DNA from: an uncultured Ruminococcus sp.
GTDB taxonomy: Bacteria; Bacillota; Clostridia; Oscillospirales; Ruminococcaceae
Direction of reading: 5' to 3'
DNA: 7,481 bases
Assembly: GCA_937898375.1 (NCBI GenBank)
Contig: CALEJX010000411.1
Span: forward strand, 1-7,481
Shown: piece by piece, positions 1 through 5,478 of the stretch
How positions within the stretch are numbered: position 1 is the stretch's first letter
Layout: each line of letters opens with the position of its first letter
Notes under the pieces: model-generated
What the model was told of the DNA's origin: nothing
Seen by the model: the letters and a program-made list of their open reading frames with translations, nothing else
Databases searched by the model: none
Made by a program: the position numbers and the translations under genes

Positions 1-2
1 GT

Positions 3-1586
3 GTGAACGCTCACCCTCATTGCAGCGATGATGAAAATGTTATCGCCGTACATAACGGTATTATCGAAAACTATCAGGAGCTTCGTGAAAAGCTCACTAA
101 AAAGGGATACACTTTTAAGTCTGAAACAGATACCGAGGTGGCTGTAAAACTTATCGACTATTATTACAAAAAGTACCTCGGTACTCCTGTTGACGCTCTT
201 AATCATGCACTCGTCCGTATCCGTGGCTCTTATGCCCTCGCTGTTATGTTCAAGGACTATCCGGGTGAAATATATGCCGCAAGAAAAGACAGCCCTATGA
301 TAATAGGAGTAACAGGCGGTGAAAGCTACCTCGCTTCTGACGTTCCTGCAATACTCAAGTATACAAGAAATGTCTACTATATAGGCAATATGGAGCTTGC
401 AAGACTTACAAAAGGTGCTGTTACTTTCTATAACCTGGACGGCGAAGAAATACAGAAAGAAATGAAAACTATCGAGTGGGACGCCGAAGCCGCCGAAAAA
501 AGCGGTTATGAGCATTTCATGCTCAAAGAGATACACGAGCAGCCAAAGGTAATAAAGGATACTATCAATTCGGTACTTACCGACGGGAATATAAGCTTTG
601 AAAGCGTTGGACTTTCTGACGAAGATATGAAAAATATCAAGCAGGTGTATATAGTTGCCTGCGGCTCTGCTTACCATGTGGGTATGGTGGCTCAGTATGT
701 TATCGAGGAGCTGACCTCGCTTTCTGTTCGTGTTGAACTTGCTTCTGAGTTCAGATACAGACAGATGAAGCTTGCAAAGAACAGCCTTGCTATCATCATA
801 AGCCAGTCAGGCGAAACTGCCGACAGCCTTGCGGCTCTCCGCCTTTGCAAGGAAAAAGGCGTAAAAACTCTCGGTATCGTAAATGTTGTAGGCTCATCTA
901 TCGCAAGAGAAGCCGACAATGTTTTCTATACTCTTGCAGGCCCTGAAATATCCGTTGCAACAACAAAGGCATATAGCTGTCAGCTCGTTGCCGCATATCT
1001 TCTTGCTATGCAGTTTGCAAAGGCAAGAGGGGAGATATCTGACGAAAGATTTGCACAGCTCGTTGAGGAAATAAACACTATCCCTGAGAAGATAGAGAAA
1101 ATTCTCGAGGATAAGGAGCGTTTGCAGTGGTTTGCTTCAAAGGTAGTGAACATAAAGGACGCATTCTTTATTGGCAGAGGTATCGACTATGCAGTAGGCA
1201 TGGAGGGAAGTCTTAAGCTCAAGGAGATAAGCTACATTCATTCCGAAGCATATGCGGCAGGTGAACTTAAGCATGGTCCTATCAGCCTTATCGAGGACGG
1301 AACTGTTGTGTTCAGTGTAGTTACGCAGTCTGCTCTTTATGAAAAGATAAGCAATATGGTTGAGGTAAAGAGTCGTGGAGCAAAGCTTTTCGGACTTACG
1401 ACCTATGGAAATTATGCTATGGAGGACGTTGCGGATTTCACAGTATATATTCCAAGAATAGACCACCTTTTTGCGGCAAGCCTTTCAGTTGTACCGCTTC
1501 AGCTTTTGGCATATTATGTATCAGTAGGAAAGGGCTATGACGTTGATAAGCCGAGAAATCTTGCAAAGAGCGTTACAGTGGAGTAA
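3..1586 (+). CDS. glmS: Glutamine--fructose-6-phosphate aminotransferase, 5'-truncated by the window
   Basis: Converts fructose-6-phosphate and glutamine to glucosamine-6-phosphate and glutamate, the first committed step to UDP-GlcNAc for peptidoglycan, in the cytoplasm. The window holds 527 residues; the family is about 600-610, so roughly 80 N-terminal residues, including the catalytic Cys1, lie off the left edge. The first codon here is internal, not a start. Visible order: end of the glutaminase domain (VNAHPH at 1-6, VHNGIIENY at 16-24), linker with KEIHEQP (175-181), first SIS domain with CGSAYH (220-225) and SQSGET (267-272), ATTKAYS (319-325), and second SIS domain with FIGRG (389-393) and ELKHGP (421-426), whose His corresponds to the isomerase His of E. 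coli GlmS. The C-terminus DKPRNLAKSVTVE is the canonical tail with the sugar-binding Lys. No frame break is seen. The VanZ-like gene overlaps its last 50 bases. Any glmS ribozyme would lie upstream, outside the window. Confidence 0.98.
   Translation: MNAHPHCSDDENVIAVHNGIIENYQELREKLTKKGYTFKSETDTEVAVKLIDYYYKKYLGTPVDALNHALVRIRGSYALAVMFKDYPGEIYAARKDSPMIIGVTGGESYLASDVPAILKYTRNVYYIGNMELARLTKGAVTFYNLDGEEIQKEMKTIEWDAEAAEKSGYEHFMLKEIHEQPKVIKDTINSVLTDGNISFESVGLSDEDMKNIKQVYIVACGSAYHVGMVAQYVIEELTSLSVRVELASEFRYRQMKLAKNSLAIIISQSGETADSLAALRLCKEKGVKTLGIVNVVGSSIAREADNVFYTLAGPEISVATTKAYSCQLVAAYLLAMQFAKARGEISDERFAQLVEEINTIPEKIEKILEDKERLQWFASKVVNIKDAFFIGRGIDYAVGMEGSLKLKEISYIHSEAYAAGELKHGPISLIEDGTVVFSVVTQSALYEKISNMVEVKSRGAKLFGLTTYGNYAMEDVADFTVYIPRIDHLFAASLSVVPLQLLAYYVSVGKGYDVDKPRNLAKSVTVE
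1526..1534 (+). promoter_or_regulatory. Ribosome binding site for the VanZ-like gene, inside glmS
   Basis: AGGAAAGGG lies within the glmS coding sequence just ahead of the ATG at 1537. The AGGA core is about 6-7 bases from the start, which is good spacing and decides the start of the next gene. It implies translation coupled to, or at least co-transcribed with, glmS. Confidence 0.65.
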
Positions 1587-2022
1587 AAAGAGAAAAATAC
1601 TTACGGCGCTGTTTGCAGTGTACATTTTTGCCGTTTTGTGGCTCACACTTTTAGACAGACAGTGGGGTGAGCGGCAGGCGGAGCTTATGCCATTCTGGGA
1701 GGTGCAAAACCTCTTTGAGAACATAGGCGATGAGTATCTGCGAAAATTTTGGCTGGGACAGATTTTTGGCAACATTGCAATGTTTATACCCTTTGGCGTT
1801 CTGCTTCCGTATCTTTGCGGTATCACAAAGTTCAGACGAGTTTTCCTTATGGCGCTTGTTTTTTCGGCAGGCATTGAGATAACACAATATATCACAGGCA
1901 GAGGTCTTTGTGAATTTGACGATGTTTTCAACAACACCCTTGGGGCTTGCGTGGGATATACGGCGTGGCGGTTAAAGATGAGATACAATGAAAAATACAA
2001 GAATGAGCAAAGTCCGTGGTAA
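1537..2022 (+). CDS. VanZ-like family integral membrane protein
   Basis: A 161-residue membrane protein with the VanZ-like pattern. Four hydrophobic stretches are visible: about 21-40 (ILTALFAVYIFAVLWLTLLD), 77-93 (GNIAMFIPFGVLLPYL), 100-120 and 130-146. Family hallmarks are the N-x-x-x-FIPFG box near 79-87, the E-x-x-Q box with GRG (114-123), and the DDVFNNTLG-x-x-x-GY block (128-141). VanZ itself gives low-level teicoplanin resistance by an unclear mechanism; most family members are uncharacterised, so no resistance role is claimed. The start at 1537 is chosen because of the AGGAAAGGG upstream; the gene then overlaps glmS by 50 bases in another frame. The hydrophilic C-terminal tail (KMRYNEKYKNEQSPW) ends just at a hairpin. 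It is probably the last gene of the glmS transcript. Confidence 0.9.
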   Translation: MTLISREILQRALQWSKKRKILTALFAVYIFAVLWLTLLDRQWGERQAELMPFWEVQNLFENIGDEYLRKFWLGQIFGNIAMFIPFGVLLPYLCGITKFRRVFLMALVFSAGIEITQYITGRGLCEFDDVFNNTLGACVGYTAWRLKMRYNEKYKNEQSPW

Positions 2023-2033
2023 CGCACTTTGCT
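2006..2033 (+). terminator. Hairpin at the VanZ-like gene stop codon
   Basis: AGCAAAGT (2006-2013) pairs perfectly with ACTTTGCT (2026-2033). The stop codon of the VanZ-like gene (2020-2022) lies in the loop. Only a weak AT tail follows, so it may be an mRNA 3'-end stabiliser or one half of a double terminator with the next hairpin. Confidence 0.45.
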
Positions 2034-2037
2034 TATT

Positions 2038-2067
2038 AAGGCGATATCACATTGGTATTGCCTTTTT
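2038..2067 (+). terminator. Intrinsic terminator closing the glmS/VanZ-like transcript
   Basis: AAGGCGATA (2038-2046) pairs with TATTGCCTT (2056-2064) over nine pairs including one G-U, with a 9-base loop. It is followed by TTT up to 2067, giving TTTTT from 2063. The tRNA begins on the very next base (2068), so the terminator would separate operon and tRNA, or else act as a processing signal if the tRNA is co-transcribed. Confidence 0.6.
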
Positions 2068-2142
2068 GCAAGCATAGTACAATGGTCAGTATACAAGCTT
2101 CCCAAGCTTGGGATGCGGGTTCGATTCCCGTTGCTTGCTCCA
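2068..2142 (+). tRNA. tRNA-Gly, anticodon CCC, with encoded CCA
   Basis: A full cloverleaf can be drawn. Acceptor stem GCAAGCA (2068-2074) pairs with TGCTTGC (2132-2138). D stem is GTAC/GTAT with loop AATGGTCA. Anticodon stem CAAGC/GCTTG has loop TTCCCAA, giving anticodon CCC. The variable loop is 4 bases, and the T arm is GCGGG/CCCGT with loop TTCGATT. Discriminator T2139 is followed by encoded CCA (2140-2142). Anticodon CCC reads GGG, so the amino acid is glycine. The 3' ends of tRNA genes are common landing sites of integrative elements, and accessory DNA begins right after this one, but no second copy of the tRNA 3' end is seen in the window. Confidence 0.96.
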
Positions 2143-2158
2143 AATGAATGAAGGCGCT

Positions 2159-2228
2159 GTATTCGGTTATTGATTTTTTACAGATTTTATAGTATAATTA
2201 GGATTGTAAAAATAATTGCTATCAATAA
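2159..2228. repeat. Left copy of a diverged repeat; partner at 5421-5478
   Basis: Bases 2159-2180 match 5421-5442 at 19 of 22 positions, including the 14-base identity TTATTGATTTTTTA. Further collinear matches follow: ATAATT (2194-2199 with 5447-5452) and TTGTAAAAAT (2204-2213 with 5453-5462), separated by small insertions. The copy ends where the Hint-domain fragment begins (2229). This is a by-eye alignment of AT-rich DNA, so chance contributes, but the shared order of matches argues for common origin. Confidence 0.5.
2170..2198 (+). promoter_or_regulatory. Predicted sigma-A promoter upstream of the toxin/immunity module
   Basis: TTGATT (2170-2175), a 17-base spacer and a perfect TATAAT (2193-2198) on the forward strand, placing a start near 2205. 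Downstream lie the Hint/toxin fragment and the immunity gene. The -35 box sits within a 9-base inverted repeat, GTTATTGAT (2166-2174) and ATCAATAAC (2221-2229). AT-rich DNA makes false promoters likely, but box quality and spacing are good. Confidence 0.5.
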
Positions 2229-2837
2229 CTTGGTTGGACTTTAGCACGTTCACTTCGTGCAGGCGATGTGCTTGTTCTCAGCAATGGTGAACTTGTAACA
2301 GTTGAATGGGTTCAGCACGAAATTCTCGAATCACCTATCAAGGTTTATAACTTTGAGGTTGAAGATTTTCATACTTACTTTGTGGGCGAAAATGGGATTT
2401 TTGTTCATAATGGGTGTGGAGATGAAGTTGGCTTCAGGGATATGATGTCTCCTGAGGATGCTGCAAGATATGACGATTACTGGTATAATGTAGGAACCTC
2501 AAAAGCAATCGAGGCAAGGGATGCTAAATTAAAAGAAATAGATACATGGAGTAATACCAAAAGAAATGACATAACTACAGTTGTTGGAGCTGTGGATCTG
2601 GATACTGGTAATGTGGCGGTTGGAGTAAAAAGTTCTAAGAGATATGGAGGACAAACTGTAAATGGAAAACCTATATGTGCAGAGGATTTAGCTGTTCAAC
2701 AGTTAGGCGGTAATAAATCCAGTATTGTTATGACAAGTGCTATACGTCCCAGAACAGGTAATACAGTGCCTGTGTGTGTAAATTGTCAAAGTGTTTATAG
2801 TAAAAATCAATTTATGAATGGGGTGGATTTTCAATAA
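2229..2837 (+). CDS. Displaced polymorphic-toxin tip: C-terminal half of a Hint domain plus deaminase-like toxin domain
   Basis: Homology begins at 2229 (LGWTLARSL) after an in-frame TAA at 2226-2228. The first possible start is GTG 2268, with no convincing ribosome site, so this is read as a displaced module rather than a complete gene. Numbering from GTG, residues 1-48 are the end of a Hint autoprocessing domain (FHTYFVGENGIFVHN near 34-48), which in full toxins releases the tip. Residues about 52-189 are the toxin domain: strands around VVGAVDLDTGNVAVGV (105-120), then CAE at 137-139 and PVCVNC at 168-173. Cys137, Cys170 and Cys173 with Glu139 fit the zinc/proton-shuttle set of the deaminase superfamily, perhaps a YwqJ-like bacterial toxin branch. 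The target would be a nucleic acid or nucleotide; that is inference from the family. The stop TAA overlaps the next gene's ATG. Confidence 0.75.
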   Translation, partial: LGWTLARSLRAGDVLVLSNGELVTVEWVQHEILESPIKVYNFEVEDFHTYFVGENGIFVHNGCGDEVGFRDMMSPEDAARYDDYWYNVGTSKAIEARDAKLKEIDTWSNTKRNDITTVVGAVDLDTGNVAVGVKSSKRYGGQTVNGKPICAEDLAVQQLGGNKSSIVMTSAIRPRTGNTVPVCVNCQSVYSKNQFMNGVDFQ

Positions 2838-3364
2838 TGAAAGACAAAAAATGGTGTATGGATTTTTCTAATAGTGAAATCCAAAAATTCACAATAGATA
2901 AATTGGATTATAACGTTGACTGCAAATATATTGTTGATGATAATTATGTAACTGAAAACTGTAAGAAAGACTTTGAATATATTACTTTCGATGGTGAAAA
3001 GCAGGAGTTTTATATTAGTTTTCTTAAATGTCAAACATCTATATTTTTTCGAAATAGTGAAATAATGTTTATTGATGACAACGAAAAGAATAATTACACA
3101 ATCAGCGATGTATATGGAAATATTGTTTATGAGGGTAAATTAAATAATTTATCTCACGAGCAATTATTAACTATGTTTTGCAAATTTATAGATCTGCTTT
3201 ATAGAGCAGAAAATATAGAAGTTATTCAAGAACTGTTGCCAAAGCAAGACGGGAGCTATCCTAAGTATAATTATTGGTTAAGAGTTTATAAGCAATTTTG
3301 TGAGAATAGTGTTTATTGCTTTGATAACATAAAAGTTGAGGTGATACAAAAATTCACGAACTAA
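2837..3364 (+). CDS. Probable cognate immunity protein of the deaminase-like toxin
   Basis: A 175-residue, rather acidic and aromatic protein without signal peptide or membrane segment, hence likely cytoplasmic. I do not recognise a named family. The role is inferred from position: its ATG (2837-2839) shares a base with the toxin stop (TAATG), the tight coupling expected of toxin/immunity pairs in polymorphic toxin systems. GGGGTGG (2820-2826) about 10 bases upstream can serve as ribosome site. Its DNA is clearly richer in A+T than glmS, as is common for horizontally moved immunity genes. Residues 1-60 look beta-rich (FEYITFDGEKQEFYISF) and 95-135 helical (HEQLLTMFCKFIDLLYRAEN). The protein is complete at both ends. 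It could still be expressed as an orphan immunity gene protecting against kin carrying the intact toxin. Confidence 0.75.
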   Translation: MKDKKWCMDFSNSEIQKFTIDKLDYNVDCKYIVDDNYVTENCKKDFEYITFDGEKQEFYISFLKCQTSIFFRNSEIMFIDDNEKNNYTISDVYGNIVYEGKLNNLSHEQLLTMFCKFIDLLYRAENIEVIQELLPKQDGSYPKYNYWLRVYKQFCENSVYCFDNIKVEVIQKFTN

Positions 3365-3482
3365 TAACAATTATATATTTGTATAATGTCTAATAGATCA
3401 TTAATTTGTTTTTTCGGATATTTCTGTACGAGTTTTAATTCAAAAATTAATCGTACAGAAATACATCCAGAATAAATCCGTA
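3365..3482. other. Junction region between immunity gene and RHS-core fragment
   Basis: AT-rich, no gene. Apart from the palindrome described separately, I see no promoter or ribosome site that would start the downstream RHS fragment. Confidence 0.5.
3416..3468. repeat. Long interrupted palindrome after the immunity gene
   Basis: ATTTCTGTACGA (3420-3431) and TCGTACAGAAAT (3451-3462) are perfect 12-base inverted repeats. Inside, TTAATT (3435-3440) and AATTAA (3445-3450) pair around a CAAA loop, with GTT bulged. Outside, GGAT (3416-3419) and ATCC (3465-3468) extend it, sharing edge bases. No T-run follows the hairpin on either strand, so a normal intrinsic terminator is unlikely. It sits exactly between the toxin/immunity module and the RHS-core fragment, so a recombination site or a remnant inverted repeat is possible. 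Confidence 0.7.
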
Positions 3483-3911
3483 TTTAACCGGCGAATAGGA
3501 GTATCCACAGACGATAACGATCTGTACTATATGAGGGCGAGGTATTACAACCCCGAGATCAAGCGTTTTATCAATCAGGACGTTATGACGGGTTCAATCG
3601 TCAATACCCCGACTTTGAACAGGTATGCATATGTCAACGGCAATCCGATAAGCCTAAACGACCCGTTCGGACTAAGTCCGTTCTTAAATTGGATTGGGAA
3701 TATTACAGGGCATGATATTCTTGATCTGCTTGGAATGCTTCCGGGTATTGGATTTGTATTTGACGGAATCAACGCTGCTTGGTATGCCCAAGAGGGAGAT
3801 TATTACAACGCAGTTTGCAGCCTTGTGTCAGCATTGCCAGGGGCAGGCGATGCATTAGGCGTGTTTGCGAAAACAGGAAAGTCATGTAAACTTGTAACTG
3901 CGTATTTTTAA
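3483..3911 (+). pseudogene. RHS-repeat-associated core fragment with pre-toxin segment (truncated Rhs/YD protein)
   Basis: The recognisable core begins near 3483 (FNRRIGVSTDDNDLYY) and reads LYYMRARYYNPEIKRFINQD, then LNRYAYVNGNPISLNDPFG. This is the conserved end of the Rhs shell that precedes the variable tip. After it comes the usual hydrophobic pre-toxin stretch (HDILDLLGMLPGIGFVF and LVSALPGAGDALG), which in full proteins leads straight into a Hint domain. Here it stops at 3909-3911 before any Hint start motif. The first ATG, at 3531, lies inside the core and has no ribosome site of its own, so this is a fragment of a gene normally thousands of residues long, not a standalone gene. Such core pieces next to displaced toxin tips give homology for recombination with a full-length rhs gene elsewhere. 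Truncation is seen; the recombination role is inferred. Confidence 0.85.
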
Positions 3912-3952
3912 GTTGCATAGCAGGATAACAAACAATGATTAATTATTAAAAC

Positions 3953-4078
3953 AGTACCTATGTCAATGAGACTGACGAGCTTGTTCATATTGGTGTAAAC
4001 GGCGAAACTATTTCTGCAACGCCGACACACCCATTCTATGTTGACAAGCTTGGCTGGACTTACTATTTTACTAAATAA
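3953..4078 (+). pseudogene. Fragment of the N-terminal half of a Hint domain
   Basis: In frame from 3956 the DNA reads TYVNETDELVHIG, VNGETISATPTHPFYVDKLG and WT, the middle of a Hint domain with its conserved T-x-x-H block (TPTH). The usual start of the domain (a CFxAGT-type motif and about 50 residues) is missing. A TAA at 3947-3949 and a different frame separate it from the RHS fragment. After WT (ending 4060) homology stops; five unrelated residues (YYFTK) precede TAA 4076-4078. The break falls on the same Leu-Gly-Trp-Thr codons where the upstream Hint half begins (2229-2240), so together they would rebuild one continuous Hint domain. It overlaps the 3' end of the opposing recombinase gene by 16 bases (4063-4078). 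Confidence 0.8.
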
Positions 4079-5154
4079 TGTAAAATGGTGGTATTCGTTC
4101 GGAAGTGGTGTAGAATGAACAGGCTAACATACATCGCTGCAACACGATCGTAGACAACTGGCTTGTTTATAGATTCAGCCGCCTTTTTGTTATATCCCCT
4201 GAGGCGATAAGGTTTGTTAAGATCCTCTTTGAGCTTTCTCTCGCAGCGTTTAAACTCGTCTTTGATCTTTTGAATATATTCTGCACGTTTTGCAGGACCA
4301 TTTTCCATATCCTGCAAAACGGCATAGTATGTATTCTGAGCGCACATAGCTCTACAGTAGTGGAGCGCATCTGGGACGTGAGCTTCGGCTTTTGTCAACA
4401 AGAAATCACTTTCTCTTTCTTCTGCTTCTCTAATGTATTCTTTTAGCTTTGCCACAGCGACAATTCCTTTCAACACTGTGCGATTATGCTTGCCGCCTTT
4501 TCCGTAACTGAAAATGTGAACAGTTTCGCTGTCAATGAATTTAATGTCATCGACTTTTAAGTGAGCAAGCTCACGGCGCCTTAGTCCTGTGGTCAATCCA
4601 ACATCACGAGTTGTTTCACCCGTTTCAGTATTGTATTTTGTCGGATCATTCTTTAAATGAGCTCCGTGGCGTGGAGGGTGTCTAAATTCAATTGTCCTTC
4701 TGCCGAAAACTTTACAAAGTGCAGAAAGATCAGTGTTGAGAGTATCAGCGGTCAACCCCCTAGCTTCTCGTACATCAATGTACTCCTGTATATATTTTTC
4801 AGCCTCGAACATTGTTAGGTGACTTGACTGAAATTTTGCAGCAAGATATTTACAAAATCGTTTTATTACTCCAAGATATCTTTTGAAAGTGCCTTCAGAG
4901 AATATCTTCCATTTAAAAGTGTTTATTTCATCTAAAAACTTTTCAATTTCTTCATCTGAGAAACCTTTGTCTTTTAAATTCTTAATTCTTGCTCTCTTGA
5001 TACTATTTTTGATTTTTAGTTTATGTTTCTTTGTACCAAAGAAACGCATTCCTGTTAATCTTTTTGTTAGGACGTACTGCAACGTATTGTGACCAATTTC
5101 TATCTCAATAATTTTACCATCAATTATTCTCTTTATTCTTTTGAATTTACTCAT
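4063..5154 (-). CDS. Tyrosine-type site-specific recombinase/integrase
   Basis: A 363-residue DNA recombinase of the phage-integrase family, which cuts and rejoins DNA through a tyrosine. The start at 5154 is preferred because AAAGAGGAG lies about 7 bases upstream; an ATG 48 bases earlier lacks one. A basic N-terminal arm and a helical core-binding domain occupy roughly residues 1-155. The catalytic part shows Arg192 in TTGLRRREL, Lys219 in YGKGGKHNR, HxxR as HYCR (265-268), the second His in LHHFR (348-352) and the nucleophile Tyr360 in HYL, four residues from the end. About 80 residues, rich in charged helix, separate HxxR from the second His, longer than in XerC/D. LHH replaces the usual LGH; activity is therefore likely but not certain. 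The TAG stop (4063-4065) lies two bases from the broken Hint fragment. It is the only mobility gene seen here and the probable motor of the rearranged region. Confidence 0.92.
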   Translation of the reverse strand: MSKFKRIKRIIDGKIIEIEIGHNTLQYVLTKRLTGMRFFGTKKHKLKIKNSIKRARIKNLKDKGFSDEEIEKFLDEINTFKWKIFSEGTFKRYLGVIKRFCKYLAAKFQSSHLTMFEAEKYIQEYIDVREARGLTADTLNTDLSALCKVFGRRTIEFRHPPRHGAHLKNDPTKYNTETGETTRDVGLTTGLRRRELAHLKVDDIKFIDSETVHIFSYGKGGKHNRTVLKGIVAVAKLKEYIREAEERESDFLLTKAEAHVPDALHYCRAMCAQNTYYAVLQDMENGPAKRAEYIQKIKDEFKRCERKLKEDLNKPYRLRGYNKKAAESINKPVVYDRVAAMYVSLFILHHFRTNTTILHYLVK

Positions 5155-5160
5155 CGAAAT

Positions 5161-5170
5161 ACTCCTCTTT
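5161..5170 (-). promoter_or_regulatory. Ribosome binding site of the recombinase
   Basis: On the reverse strand AAAGAGGAGT stands about 7 bases before ATG 5154. It is a near-perfect Shine-Dalgarno and sets the start of the recombinase at this ATG instead of the upstream one at 5202. Confidence 0.75.
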
Positions 5171-5221
5171 ATGGTTCTTGCTTTGTGTGTGGGTGGGGAC
5201 AAGTGCGGTTGATACTAACAG

Positions 5222-5410
5222 TATAAAGGTGTTATTTAGCAGCACGCTAAGGCCAGTGAATCGGATAATAATCCGACCACCAAATGAAGACGTATGTTTT
5301 AAAAAAGACATACTCAGTGGACACCTTTATAGTGTCAGCAGGGTTTATATCGCCAACCCAAGCGCTGCTGGTCAAGCAGACTAACTGATTTAAGAATCAA
5401 TTAGTGACAC
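5222..5410. ncRNA. Candidate structured RNA: two adjacent multi-branched domains
   Basis: Domain A is closed by an 11-base perfect stem, TATAAAGGTGT (5222-5232) with ACACCTTTATA (5321-5331). Inside are TTAGC/GCTAA (5236-5250), TCGGAT/ATCCGA (5261-5276), CCAC/GTGG (5277-5280 with 5317-5320) and GTATGT/ACATAC (5292-5313). Domain B starts on the next base: GTGTCA (5332-5337) pairs with TGACAC (5405-5410) and encloses GCAG/CTGC (5338-5341 with 5365-5368), GGTT/AACC (5342-5345 with 5355-5358) and CTAACTGATT/AATCAATTAG (5381-5404). Nested perfect stems with no gaps between helices are not expected by chance. Strand is open: the 5385/5400 pair is C-A forward but G-U reverse, favouring a recombinase 5' leader; wobble extensions of other stems favour forward. 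I do not recognise a known RNA family. Confidence 0.55.
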
Positions 5411-5420
5411 CGGTTTTGGA

Positions 5421-5478
5421 GTATTTAATTATTGATTTTTTAATCAATAATTTTGTAAAAATGATAAGCTTCTACAAA
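5421..5478. repeat. Right copy of the diverged repeat; partner at 2159-2228
   Basis: Matches 2159-2180 at 19 of 22 bases over 5421-5442, then shares ATAATT and TTGTAAAAAT in order. In this copy the 14-base core is the left half of a compact palindrome: AATTATTGATT (5427-5437) with AATCAATAATT (5442-5452) around TTTT, followed by TTTTG. It begins 11 bases after the structured domains and 267 bases upstream of the recombinase start, a plausible place for an element end or accessory recombinase site. Confidence 0.5.

Noticed and set aside
692..1466. Reverse-strand open frames within glmS
   Set aside because: They lie antisense to a strongly conserved gene, match no family I know and have no ribosome sites; they are by-products of glmS codon usage.
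1521..2105. Long reverse-strand frame opposite the VanZ-like gene, running into the tRNA
   Set aside because: The forward frame has clear VanZ-like motifs and membrane segments, and the reverse frame overlaps the tRNA and two hairpins.
2111..2142. tRNA-Gly 3' end as an attachment site with a second copy in the window
   Set aside because: No repeat of the T arm or acceptor sequence is visible elsewhere in the window; a copy beyond the edges is still possible.
3420..3462. Palindrome as intrinsic terminator of the immunity gene
   Set aside because: No T-run follows on either strand; the T-rich stretch lies before the hairpin.
5178..5384. Forward 68-codon frame upstream of the recombinase
   Set aside because: It coincides with the nested inverted repeats of the candidate RNA, lacks a ribosome site and has no protein-like features.
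5371..5410. Group I intron P7-like wording (CAGACTAA)
   Set aside because: The bases form a simple long hairpin (5381-5404), and no other core elements of a group I intron are present.
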